A stretch of DNA of 64,000 nucleotides from a virus. The position numbers were made by a program, and so were the translations under genes. This document shows positions 50,943 through 58,229 of this stretch, in pieces (the first letter of the stretch is position 1; the number at the start of each line of letters is the position of its first letter). The notes beneath the pieces were generated by a model. It searched no databases, was not told the origin of the DNA, and worked only from the letters and a program-made list of their open reading frames with translations. The stretch lies in the IMG/VR virus record IMGVR_UViG_3300047494_000112, positions 1 through 64,000 of that record, one strand, 5' to 3'.

Positions 50943-51574
50943 GACTCACCTAACTCTTTTAATCTATGTCTTGCAATAGGCCTAACATTATCATCTTTAT
51001 CGTTCAGTAAAGCTCTTGCATGGTTAGCGTTTCCATCCCAAGCTACTGCTGCTCTTACAAACTCACTTGGATCTGAGATTAGCTTGTCTCTATGAGAGTC
51101 GTTTCCATTCTCAGCTATCACACGTCTTACATTCGGATTTGGATCTGAAATTAATTTATCTCTATGGGAGTCGTTTCCATGCTCAGCTACTGCATATCTT
51201 ACATTCCATTTTGGATCTTTAATTAGCTTATTTCTATGGTAATCGTTTCCATGCTTAGCTACTACATATCTTACTCCTGCATTTGAATCTGATACTAGCT
51301 TATCCTTGTGAGAGTCATTTCCATGCTGAGCTACTGCTTCCCTTACATTCCAGTGTGTATCTGAAACTAGCTTATCTCTATGAGAATCGTTTCCATTTAT
51401 AGCTACTGCACGTCTTACATACCAATCTGGATCTGAAACTAGCTTATCCTTATGGGAATCGTTTCCACTTATAGCTACTGCATGTCTTATATACACATTT
51501 GGATCTGAAACTAGCTTGTCTAAATGTTTAGGATGACCAATTTTAGCTAGAGTTAAGCGTTGTTTAGTATTCAT
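50939..51574 (-). CDS. 24-residue-repeat cassette protein, 8 repeats
   Basis: 211 residues with cores DPNVY, DPDWY, DTHWN, DSNAG, DPKWN, DPNPN, DPSEF and C-cap core DKDDN. N-cap MNTKQRLTLAKIGHPKHLDKL. Some units have SHKDKL or YHRNKL. It ends LKELGES, with AGGTGAG just before the next start. It is the first cassette of the 47.7-51.6 kb array. Confidence 0.87.
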   Translation of the reverse strand: MNTKQRLTLAKIGHPKHLDKLVSDPNVYIRHAVAISGNDSHKDKLVSDPDWYVRRAVAINGNDSHRDKLVSDTHWNVREAVAQHGNDSHKDKLVSDSNAGVRYVVAKHGNDYHRNKLIKDPKWNVRYAVAEHGNDSHRDKLISDPNPNVRRVIAENGNDSHRDKLISDPSEFVRAAVAWDGNANHARALLNDKDDNVRPIARHRLKELGES

Positions 51575-51576
51575 GA

Positions 51577-52059
51577 TTACATTAAATCAAGTGCATTCGG
51601 CACATTAGAGTTGTAGAACCTCATCACATATAGACCTAATACTGACGCTTGAGTATAGCGTTTTACAAAAATATAAAGACCAGTCAAATTAGGATTATAA
51701 TAAAGATAAGCATTCGTAGGAGTAGGTTTGAACCCAAGGTAATCAAGCTCTGTTTTAATTGACTGCAAAGCAGCTTGAAATTCATGAGGACTACGGTTGT
51801 TCTTTTGGAATTGATAATTGAAATACCTAGGTATTGTAATATTACCGTTACCAACCGTAACAGGTTTAAAATGTTTCTCAATTAAACGTTTTTGAATCTG
51901 GACAACGTACCAAAAGATTTCATCAAAAATTTCTTCTTTTGGCGGACGAACCCAATCTACAGGTGAGGTAGCCTTTTCTTCTTGAACAGGCTTGCGAGAT
52001 ACTCTTTGTCTGGTGGTTCTACGAATATTTTTTGAAGGGGTAGGGGTGTTTTCGTCCAT
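51577..52059 (-). CDS. Hypothetical protein downstream of terminase
   Basis: 160 residues from the ATG at 52059, which has AGGA 9 nt upstream; the longer frame to 52173 would overlap the terminase and has no SD. Residues ~1-45 are charged (PSKNIRRTTRQRVSRKP). The rest is alpha/beta: EEIFDEIFWYVVQIQKRLIEKHFKP and SPHEFQAALQSIKTELDYLGFKPTP. No family recognised. It starts 73 bp after the terminase stop. Confidence 0.5.
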   Translation of the reverse strand: MDENTPTPSKNIRRTTRQRVSRKPVQEEKATSPVDWVRPPKEEIFDEIFWYVVQIQKRLIEKHFKPVTVGNGNITIPRYFNYQFQKNNRSPHEFQAALQSIKTELDYLGFKPTPTNAYLYYNPNLTGLYIFVKRYTQASVLGLYVMRFYNSNVPNALDLM

Positions 52060-52071
52060 TTGAATTAATCC

Positions 52072-52133
52072 TAGTGTAGTTGTGAATACACTATGAATTA
52101 TAAGATAATCTAAAGGTATTTGAAATTTCAAAT
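52072..52133 (-). other. Palindromes after the terminase gene
   Basis: TAGTGTA/TACACTA (52072-52093) form a 7-bp stem, and ATTTGAAATTTCAAAT at 52118-52133 is a perfect 16-nt palindrome that touches the terminase stop. There is no T-tract. It could be an operator or an mRNA structure; nothing more can be said. Confidence 0.35.
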
Positions 52134-54310
52134 TAGCGACGAGGATAACCCATGCCTCCTCTACTACCCACAATCCCCAAATTTACAGCAGCGCTACTAC
52201 CTCTGCCACCAGCATAAGTGCCAACAGCTCCTAGTGCGGTTTTAATCTCACCTCCGCCAATTGTTTTTCCTGACAATAGATCTCGAAAATCTGGGTCAAT
52301 TAGATAAGAATACCCTAAGACCAAAGCTCTCAAAATATCATCAGTGGTGCCTTCCCCTTTGCTAACCACCTTGGCATTATCTTGAACGGTAATTAATTGA
52401 AATGCTAAATGGGAAATTGGTTTACCTGAAAACCCTTGAGGATAAGCTGAGTCACCTGCAGTCTCAATTTGTTTAGGTTCCAATTCGGGCTTAGGTATTG
52501 AAATTCGACCGTTAATTATATCCTCTTTTAGCGACATGAACTCAGGATATTTTACCGAATATTGTTCCGCTTCAATGTCACAGTGCTCAACTAGGTCGGT
52601 TAACAGTTTAGAACTCTGCCAGCGATCAGCTACGACCAATTGAACATTCATGCGCTCAATAATAGGTAACAGAACATCTTCATAAATAAAGGTAAAATTT
52701 AGTGGCTGTTGTGGCTTTGGTTGAATTTCCGCAATGCCATCAAACACTGGCATTTCTAATTCAGTATCCCAATAGCCAGTAACCAAAGCGAAGGAGTTAA
52801 ATTTTTCACCAGCATCCAGAGCTAGTATTCGTTTGTTTCTATCTGGAGGTAAACGAAACACTACCTTACCTGTAATCAAAGGTTTACCTGATTTGCTGGT
52901 ATCAGGAGTAGCATAAATTGTAAAAGCATTTTTGTGCTTTTTGTTAACAATTGCTCCTACTTGATCCAGATCTTCAATGTAAGGTAAAGCAGAGTTAGGC
53001 GGTACAGCCCCAAAGTCACGAAGAGCTTTGATAGGATCGTCTATAAAGTCTTGTTCCAAGTCCTTTCGAGTAATGTTGGGATTCATTTCCCAGGTAGCAT
53101 AATGCCAGCCTGAAATATACTTTGAGGTTTCACTACGCTCATACAGCTTTACAATCATGTCTTTTTTTGACAAAGGCGAGGAGATGCAGGCCATAAATGG
53201 CGGCAATAAAGAATTGTAGCCCTTTTTCAATAGCTTGTAGTAGGCAGGTCGAAGAGTTTGAAAGGAGTTACGCAAAGATTTATAAACTTCTTCACCATTC
53301 ATTTTAATCTTTTGTGAATTTTCTTCTACAGAGAATAAACCAATTTCGTCAATGCCTCCTTGAAATGCAGTTGTACCACGAATCTTATTTTTATCAGGGC
53401 CAACAGGGTAAGAGAACAATGACCTATGCCTATACCTAGCATAGGTATCTTTAACTGTGTATATCTCTTCACCATATTTTTGACCATAATGATCTAGTAT
53501 TTCATGTAGCGAGTTATAGAATGGTGCGGTTTTTAAATATCCTACAATAGGATCCCACAAAAGATCTTTAGCTTTTTGCCAAGTTAACGCGGTAAATTGC
53601 CCGTGGAGATCCGTTGATGGGAGTAATCCATACATTTTTTGAGGTGATGGAGATTTTAGAAATGCGTGCATGTGGTAAGCTGTTAGCATTCCGACTGTTT
53701 GGCTTTTTCCAGATCGCTGCCCAGCTAAGCCAGCTAATTCACAAGGAACTTTGATTAAACCTTCAGCATGAAACTCTGACTTTGTCTTCTTGCATTTGGG
53801 GCATATGCCAAACTTTAGTAGCTGTACGTTTTCTAGAAATTTCTCTGGTTTGTGTCTAACAGGCACGTTATCCAGATATCCTTCTTTTGAGCATACTGGA
53901 CACGCTTCGGCAAACATTTTTGTACCTATCTCCAATTGCTTCGCAAACGGATAAGGAGTAATGTTTAGGTATTTAGGTGAGGTTAGAAACGTGTAGAAAT
54001 TTGGAGCTTGGGGAATGTCTCGATCATCAATTTTGAGATCGCGTGGCAGAGGGGAAGTTTTTTCATATTGTAATACATCCTCTGCCAAATTTTCAAAGTC
54101 AAAGTCACCACCTTTATCTTTTTTAATTTGAATTACTAGGTTGGGCTTTGCTACTGGCTTGTTGGCTTTTTTCTTTTTGGAAGCTTTGGCTTCAGCTCGT
54201 TCAAATGATAGATATTTGCTACAAACGTAGCTAAATGATTTTTTCTTGTCTGCACATGCTAAATAGAGTGAGCATGTTAGGCAATTTTTCTGTGTAGTTC
54301 CTTTGGTCAA
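52133..54310 (-). CDS. Terminase large subunit with zinc-binding insertions
   Basis: 725 residues from a TTG at 54310 (the only start after an in-frame stop). N-terminal Cys cluster CLTCSLYLAC, then a four-Cys ribbon (C137, C140, C170, C173: CPVC...CPKC). ATPase: Walker A GQRSGKS (197-203), Walker B GGIDEIG (D321, E322). Nuclease: RILALDAGEK, VQLVVADRWQSSKLL and TTDDILRALVLGYS supply acidic residues of the RNase H-like domain (~515-690). It packages DNA into the head via the portal. Zinc-ribbon insertion before the ATPase is not standard. The C-terminus is Gly-rich (GGGEIKT, GGRGSS). Confidence 0.88.
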   Translation of the reverse strand: MTKGTTQKNCLTCSLYLACADKKKSFSYVCSKYLSFERAEAKASKKKKANKPVAKPNLVIQIKKDKGGDFDFENLAEDVLQYEKTSPLPRDLKIDDRDIPQAPNFYTFLTSPKYLNITPYPFAKQLEIGTKMFAEACPVCSKEGYLDNVPVRHKPEKFLENVQLLKFGICPKCKKTKSEFHAEGLIKVPCELAGLAGQRSGKSQTVGMLTAYHMHAFLKSPSPQKMYGLLPSTDLHGQFTALTWQKAKDLLWDPIVGYLKTAPFYNSLHEILDHYGQKYGEEIYTVKDTYARYRHRSLFSYPVGPDKNKIRGTTAFQGGIDEIGLFSVEENSQKIKMNGEEVYKSLRNSFQTLRPAYYKLLKKGYNSLLPPFMACISSPLSKKDMIVKLYERSETSKYISGWHYATWEMNPNITRKDLEQDFIDDPIKALRDFGAVPPNSALPYIEDLDQVGAIVNKKHKNAFTIYATPDTSKSGKPLITGKVVFRLPPDRNKRILALDAGEKFNSFALVTGYWDTELEMPVFDGIAEIQPKPQQPLNFTFIYEDVLLPIIERMNVQLVVADRWQSSKLLTDLVEHCDIEAEQYSVKYPEFMSLKEDIINGRISIPKPELEPKQIETAGDSAYPQGFSGKPISHLAFQLITVQDNAKVVSKGEGTTDDILRALVLGYSYLIDPDFRDLLSGKTIGGGEIKTALGAVGTYAGGRGSSAAVNLGIVGSRGGMGYPRR

Positions 54311-54363
54311 AATTCATACTCGATACATAGCTAGCCTGTTGCTAGCCTCAGCTTAAATGCTGG

Positions 54364-54669
54364 TTAGTCTGGCAAAAATTTATTCAACTGGGTTTTTAAA
54401 GCGTCAGTAACCTCACCTGTCCAAATGTCCCGTTCTGTCATCACCCAAAGTAGTGTATTATCTGGTTCAACCTGAACATTTAGAATGGAGTCACTAAATA
54501 CACCGCGTTTAATCCAAATTATAGACAATTCACCTTCGTCGTTGCCTGTAATCATTGGCTTAAGATAATCAGTTAAGGTATTCAAAACCTCAGTTGCAAA
54601 GGCTGTCAGATTAGGTGAAACCTGCTCCATGCACTGATAACGGTATGTTAGCTCTTCAAGAGTTTTCAT
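54364..54669 (-). CDS. Small hypothetical protein
   Basis: 101 residues, alpha/beta: LTAFATEVLNTLTDYLKPMIT followed by GELSIIWIKRGVFSDSILNVQVEPDNTLLWV. Acidic. No family recognised. It follows three tiny membrane-peptide genes and precedes the terminase by 53 nt. Confidence 0.5.
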   Translation of the reverse strand: MKTLEELTYRYQCMEQVSPNLTAFATEVLNTLTDYLKPMITGNDEGELSIIWIKRGVFSDSILNVQVEPDNTLLWVMTERDIWTGEVTDALKTQLNKFLPD

Positions 54670-54671
54670 AG

Positions 54672-54755
54672 TTAATCTTTAACCCCTGCAAAAAACAATA
54701 GAAAGAGAAAGACAATTAGAGCATAGATTGCAAAAAGGATAAGGAATGAGGACAT
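54672..54755 (-). CDS. 27-residue membrane peptide
   Basis: MSSFLILFAIYALIVFLFLL followed by FFAGVKD is one transmembrane helix with a short charged tail. The ATG directly follows the stop of the peptide upstream. Its SD is weak (GGGA, 12 nt away), so coupling is likely if it is translated. Confidence 0.5.
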   Translation of the reverse strand: MSSFLILFAIYALIVFLFLLFFAGVKD

Positions 54756-54827
54756 TTACATGTCCATTCCCAGAATACAGATTACAATTACAAACAACAG
54801 CCAAAATATTAGTAGCAAAGCGTGCAT
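54756..54827 (-). CDS. 23-residue membrane peptide
   Basis: MHALLLIFWLLFVIVICILG then MDM: a single hydrophobic helix. SD AAGG with 6-nt spacing is convincing. It is immediately upstream of the 27-residue peptide and downstream of the 18-residue one. Confidence 0.55.
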   Translation of the reverse strand: MHALLLIFWLLFVIVICILGMDM

Positions 54828-54835
54828 TTTACACC

Positions 54836-54892
54836 TTAATCCCAAGCAGACGCAATTATTAACACAATAACAATCAAGATTATCAAAGACAT
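54836..54892 (-). CDS. 18-residue membrane peptide
   Basis: MSLIILIVIVLIIASAWD is almost entirely hydrophobic. AGGA lies 9 nt upstream of the ATG in the end of the Hint-domain gene. Its small size makes it a weak gene alone, but three such peptides in a row support it. Confidence 0.45.
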   Translation of the reverse strand: MSLIILIVIVLIIASAWD

Positions 54893-54897
54893 TTACC

Positions 54898-55413
54898 TTA
54901 ATCCTTTAAAATGACGCCGTTTCCAATGAATCTCATGTAGTACGGTACAGATAATGAAAATGCTGGTTCAATTACATTTTGTACCTTGTAGCTGGTAATC
55001 AATGTCCACTCCATGCTAGGGGGAGCGTATTCTGGGTGTAGAGTTAAGCTATATGCTGGCTTACTGGTATTAGGTGAGGAACACAGAAAAGTGAACGCTT
55101 TACCTATTGTTGCTGCATAATCTCCTGGATTTAGTCTAAAAAACGGAATCCAGCCCTTTTTTGTCAAAACTCGTTGATTTTTTCTAGCTTTTACTGTTGT
55201 TCCATTAGCCAATGATATCTCAACCAGATTCTCCGGTTTAATTATCAAAAACAGCCTAGGAGTTGTTAGATACCCATTTTCCAAGAATATCTTCGGACCA
55301 ATGTAATCCGAGAAATTGTTTGTATCTGTGGGCTGTAGAGTAGCAATCTGGCCTATTGTTAGTGGACCAAACTCTGTGGGAATTGAGGTAGTACCCGAAA
55401 CTCCATGAATCAT
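54898..55413 (-). CDS. Solitary degenerate Hint (intein-like) domain protein
   Basis: 171 residues, the size of a mini-intein without endonuclease. The N-terminus GVSGTTSIPTEFGPLTIGQI resembles block A (C-x-x-GDT.I.T..G...I.el). ISLANGTTVKARKNQRVLTKKGWIPFFRLNPGDYAA resembles block B, and EPAFSLSVPYYMRFIGNGVILKD resembles blocks F/G. The catalytic residues appear lost: block A Cys becomes Gly or Ser, block B His becomes Gln, and the terminal His-Asn becomes Lys-Asp. So it probably cannot splice. It stands alone just upstream of the terminase block. Confidence 0.65.
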   Translation of the reverse strand: MIHGVSGTTSIPTEFGPLTIGQIATLQPTDTNNFSDYIGPKIFLENGYLTTPRLFLIIKPENLVEISLANGTTVKARKNQRVLTKKGWIPFFRLNPGDYAATIGKAFTFLCSSPNTSKPAYSLTLHPEYAPPSMEWTLITSYKVQNVIEPAFSLSVPYYMRFIGNGVILKD

Positions 55414-55433
55414 GTCATTTGTACCTAAAAATC

Positions 55434-55550
55434 TTAATCTAACGCAATTGCTGTACTTTTGTACGTTTGCGCTAAAATGGGTGTTTTATCGCAAGAATAA
55501 TCTATTCTTTTGCCTATTTTATACCGTTTTTCGCCGTATCTTGACCGCAT
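55434..55550 (-). CDS. 38-residue basic peptide
   Basis: MRSRYGEKRYKIGKRIDYSCDKTP then ILAQTYKSTAIALD: basic N-terminal half with one Cys. AGG 7-8 nt before the ATG. It fills most of an otherwise empty 158-bp gap upstream of the Hint gene. A palindrome AAGAATA..TATTCTT (55493-55509) lies inside it. Unknown function. Confidence 0.45.
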   Translation of the reverse strand: MRSRYGEKRYKIGKRIDYSCDKTPILAQTYKSTAIALD

Positions 55551-55571
55551 TTTAAAACCTAACTAAATGCT

Positions 55572-55835
55572 CTACAAAGCATTTTTTGCTAATCTCAAGT
55601 CTTCAATATTAGGAGGTGCATTGCAGCCAATAGCTAATACCTCATTGGCCTCCTCCAATCTACCTGTACTTTTTAGATAAGTTGCAACAACTAGCCTAGG
55701 TAAATTGTAATCATCCGCTGAATTTGAAATTATACCAGCTCTTTGTAAGGCTAATAGCTGGAGTAGAGCTGCTGAAGCTTTATGCAAGCCTTTTTCATAT
55801 GCTACTGTTTGATTATACTGTGGGTTGTTGAACAT
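55572..55835 (-). CDS. Small helical hypothetical protein
   Basis: 87 residues, mostly helical: EKGLHKASAALLQLLALQRAGI and LVVATYLKSTGRLEEANEVLAIG, which resembles a single TPR-like hairpin. It overlaps the upstream zinc-finger gene by 23 nt. No family recognised. Confidence 0.5.
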   Translation of the reverse strand: MFNNPQYNQTVAYEKGLHKASAALLQLLALQRAGIISNSADDYNLPRLVVATYLKSTGRLEEANEVLAIGCNAPPNIEDLRLAKNAL

Positions 55836-56028
55836 TTTGTTCCTTGTAGTTAATCTGGTTCAAGAGCTGTCCGAAGAGAGTTGCAGAGCAATCAGAGCAT
55901 ATAGGCTTGTAATTGCTAGGAGACGAACTGGCTGCATCTATTGTAATGTTAATCTCAGCTGTACACACTCTTCTACGTTGACAACGCCAACAGTCTTTTA
56001 TACCAAAATCTGATAATTTTGTGCTCAT
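55813..56028 (-). CDS. Small zinc-finger-like protein
   Basis: 71 residues from the ATG at 56028, which overlaps the previous TGA (ATGA) and has AGG 6-7 nt upstream. Two Cys pairs, CWRCQRRRVC and ICSDC, could bind one zinc ion. Small proteins of this kind often bind nucleic acid or a host polymerase; not determined here. Confidence 0.55.
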   Translation of the reverse strand: MSTKLSDFGIKDCWRCQRRRVCTAEINITIDAASSSPSNYKPICSDCSATLFGQLLNQINYKEQNVQQPTV

Positions 56029-56288
56029 GTTTGACCTACTGTCTTGGCCCACTCAAGTGCTGCTTCAAAGGTGGCTGCACAGACTCTATAGAATCCAACA
56101 GGAGTATCAGGATACCACTGAATTTCCCAAACTTCTCCGGTAGCAATTGATTTAGCCAACTCTTCTTCACTAGGCCAACTATTTTGGTCATACACATCTA
56201 AATACTCTTGAACAGTCACGTACCTATTCAGGTGAGCATTATGCGTTACGCTCAATTCGCATTTGTGATCCGGCCACTCGATACTCAT
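56025..56288 (-). CDS. Small hypothetical protein
   Basis: 87 residues, acidic and Trp-rich: VTVQEYLDVYDQNSWPSEEELAKSIATGEVWEIQWYPDTPVGFYRVCAATFEAALEWAK. The beta-strand WEIQWYPDTPVGFYRV followed by a helix suggests a compact alpha/beta fold. It overlaps its neighbours by 4 nt. No family recognised. Confidence 0.5.
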   Translation of the reverse strand: MSIEWPDHKCELSVTHNAHLNRYVTVQEYLDVYDQNSWPSEEELAKSIATGEVWEIQWYPDTPVGFYRVCAATFEAALEWAKTVGQT

Positions 56289-56953
56289 TCTGGTTTTCCT
56301 AACTCTTTGCCGTAGGCTTCCAATGTTGCTTTGATATCTTTAGCGGTAAACGTTGGTATTGCAGGGGTGTTGGGTGGTGCTGAGGGCTGTATGGCTACAC
56401 CAGGCATACCAAATTGTTTTGCAATCGTCTGCTCTATTATCTTATTGCTATTAGACTTGCTGACATTGAAATGCTTTAGCATAATTTCAGTTGCTCGAAT
56501 AGTCTGTATTTTTTCTGCCAGTTTAAGAGAAGCGCTATTATCCCATTCAACTCCTTCACCATCAATGTCCAACCTAATCATTTCCTCAGCATACCCAAAA
56601 GCAGTTTGCAAGGACATTACTTTTAATGCTAAAGAGGAAAGGGCTTTAGCTGTTTCCTCAGCATGTTCACCAAATTCTTGAAGCGACCTTGCTTTGTTTA
56701 GCTTTGGTCTGTTCTGTTTTTGTGCTAATTTAAACTCTTTGTTCTGTAGCTTAATTGAGCGTTTTAGCTTTAGTGCTGTACGTTCAGACTCAGACAAATC
56801 TTGATGCCTAGGTATTACCTTATTCGTCGCTGTTAAAGTCAAATTTGTCGTCTTTGTTTTTACTGGGTTTGACTTGTCCAAATTTGAGCTTTTTGTTACC
56901 TTTTTTATCTTTGCGCTTTTCAGCTTTTTCGTCAATTTCAGATCTTTCTTCAT
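56285..56953 (-). CDS. Lys-rich helical hypothetical protein overlapping the helicase gene
   Basis: About 222 residues. The ATG at 56953 has AAGGA 8 nt upstream and would overlap the helicase 3' end by 134 nt; a TTG at 56797 with AGG 8 nt upstream would avoid the overlap (170 residues). The first 45 residues are Lys-rich; residues ~90-185 form long helices (EFGEHAEETAKALSSLALKVMSLQTAFGYAEEMIRL, ATEIMLKHFNVSKSN). No family recognised. Confidence 0.5.
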   Translation of the reverse strand: MKKDLKLTKKLKSAKIKKVTKSSNLDKSNPVKTKTTNLTLTATNKVIPRHQDLSESERTALKLKRSIKLQNKEFKLAQKQNRPKLNKARSLQEFGEHAEETAKALSSLALKVMSLQTAFGYAEEMIRLDIDGEGVEWDNSASLKLAEKIQTIRATEIMLKHFNVSKSNSNKIIEQTIAKQFGMPGVAIQPSAPPNTPAIPTFTAKDIKATLEAYGKELGKPE

Positions 56954-58220
56954 CACTCAAATCCTTGACAGTCATTGTCTTGTAATCTATTTTGACAGGA
57001 AATCGAAAGCTTAAATTTTCTCTAGCTTTTGGCTGGTCGATCCACATTATTCCAGTTTCTCTAGTAGTTGCATTGGCCGTAAAAAAGAAAGCATTTGAGG
57101 CGTCTTCAACCATGCCTTTGGCGTAACGAATTAAACCTTCTTCGTTCAGCTGTGCTGCAACCGCGATAATCATGTCGTTAATGGCTGCATATCGTTTACA
57201 GAATCTAGTAACGTTCCGCATTGCTTTCCATTGATCGTCACCATCAATTCCCTTTAACAAGCCAATGTAATCAATGAAAATAACATCAAAGCCAAAAGGC
57301 TTTAGCATCATTAATATTTCTTCAGCAGTCAAATCTTCATCAGGAGAAAACAGTGAGAGCGTAGCGCCTACTCGAACCAATTTTTCTCTAAATTTTTCAT
57401 ATCTAGATAAAATGTTACCTTTTTCAAACTTTGTCAAAGTACGAGGGTCATTTAGACGTGACATGTCTGTTTCTGTCAAACGTGATATCTCACGTCTAAG
57501 CATCTGCTCGTTTTTCATCTCTAATGGAACAATTGCAACACGAGCCCCAGCTCTAGCCATGTTGTGTGCCAATTGCCCAATCACAATTGATTTGCCTGCA
57601 CCTGTAGAACCACCAATTAACAATAGCGAGGTCCTTGGAATACCTAAGGCTTTGTCATCATAGGCTTTTATCCCTGTTGGGATAACTCTATCTGGATCAT
57701 ATTCCAGCATTTTTTTGACCGCTTTAACGTCACTACGGTCTTTTGCTCCAACATGAATAAACCAATTATCTGAATTTGTTCCTGTTTTACTTTTGCTCTC
57801 TACTAATTTTGCAGATACTTTGTTTTCTAATTGTTCAATATCCAAAGTCTTTTTTGTTGTAAACTCTCTGGCAATATATTGAGACATTTCTAACATTGAA
57901 CGCATACGTCGATATTTGTGCAATACTCTAATTGCCTTATCAACACTCTCGGGAGGAATTGCTTTCTCTTTAAAGTTAACTAAGCGTTCTCTAACAACCT
58001 CAGGAATAATTGGATCTGTTGTAAGCTCACCCCATGAAATTAGTTCACCTCTTTCTTTTAGCATTGTATTTATTCTGGCAAAGCAAACTTTTCCAGACTT
58101 TGTTGCAAAACAATCGACACCTAGACTAGCAAACAGCTTTGAAGCTTCTTTCTGTGATCTTGTACTTGCAATAGTTCTAATTACTCTTAATTCTAATGGT
58201 AGAGATACACACTTGATCAT
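56820..58220 (-). CDS. DnaB-like replicative helicase
   Basis: 466 residues. Residues ~1-150 are a helical N-terminal domain. RecA-like core: PTGIKAYDDKALGIPRTSLLLIGGSTGAGKS with Walker A at 203-211, REISRLTETDMSRLNDP, VIFIDYIGLLKG (Walker B, ~310-320) and IIAVAAQLNEEG (sensor Gln), then RETGIMWIDQPKARENLSFRFPVKIDYKTM. This is the DnaB/gp41-like ring helicase order. The Lys/Asp-rich tail (~420-466) is likely disordered. It unwinds DNA at the fork. Confidence 0.85.
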   Translation of the reverse strand: MIKCVSLPLELRVIRTIASTRSQKEASKLFASLGVDCFATKSGKVCFARINTMLKERGELISWGELTTDPIIPEVVRERLVNFKEKAIPPESVDKAIRVLHKYRRMRSMLEMSQYIAREFTTKKTLDIEQLENKVSAKLVESKSKTGTNSDNWFIHVGAKDRSDVKAVKKMLEYDPDRVIPTGIKAYDDKALGIPRTSLLLIGGSTGAGKSIVIGQLAHNMARAGARVAIVPLEMKNEQMLRREISRLTETDMSRLNDPRTLTKFEKGNILSRYEKFREKLVRVGATLSLFSPDEDLTAEEILMMLKPFGFDVIFIDYIGLLKGIDGDDQWKAMRNVTRFCKRYAAINDMIIAVAAQLNEEGLIRYAKGMVEDASNAFFFTANATTRETGIMWIDQPKARENLSFRFPVKIDYKTMTVKDLSDEERSEIDEKAEKRKDKKGNKKLKFGQVKPSKNKDDKFDFNSDE

Positions 58221-58229
58221 TTCTTTGCC

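Noticed and set aside
8174-51574. CRISPR array or direct-repeat array
   Set aside because: The 72-nt periodic repeats are in-frame coding units with silent variation and no unique spacers of constant length, so they are not CRISPR.
52060-52173. Longer N-terminus of the gene at 51577
   Set aside because: The extension lies partly within the terminase gene in another frame and has no SD, whereas the ATG at 52059 has AGGA at 9 nt.
55516-55523. TATAAAAT promoter-like box
   Set aside because: It falls inside a better supported 38-residue gene, and no -35 element is seen at the right distance.
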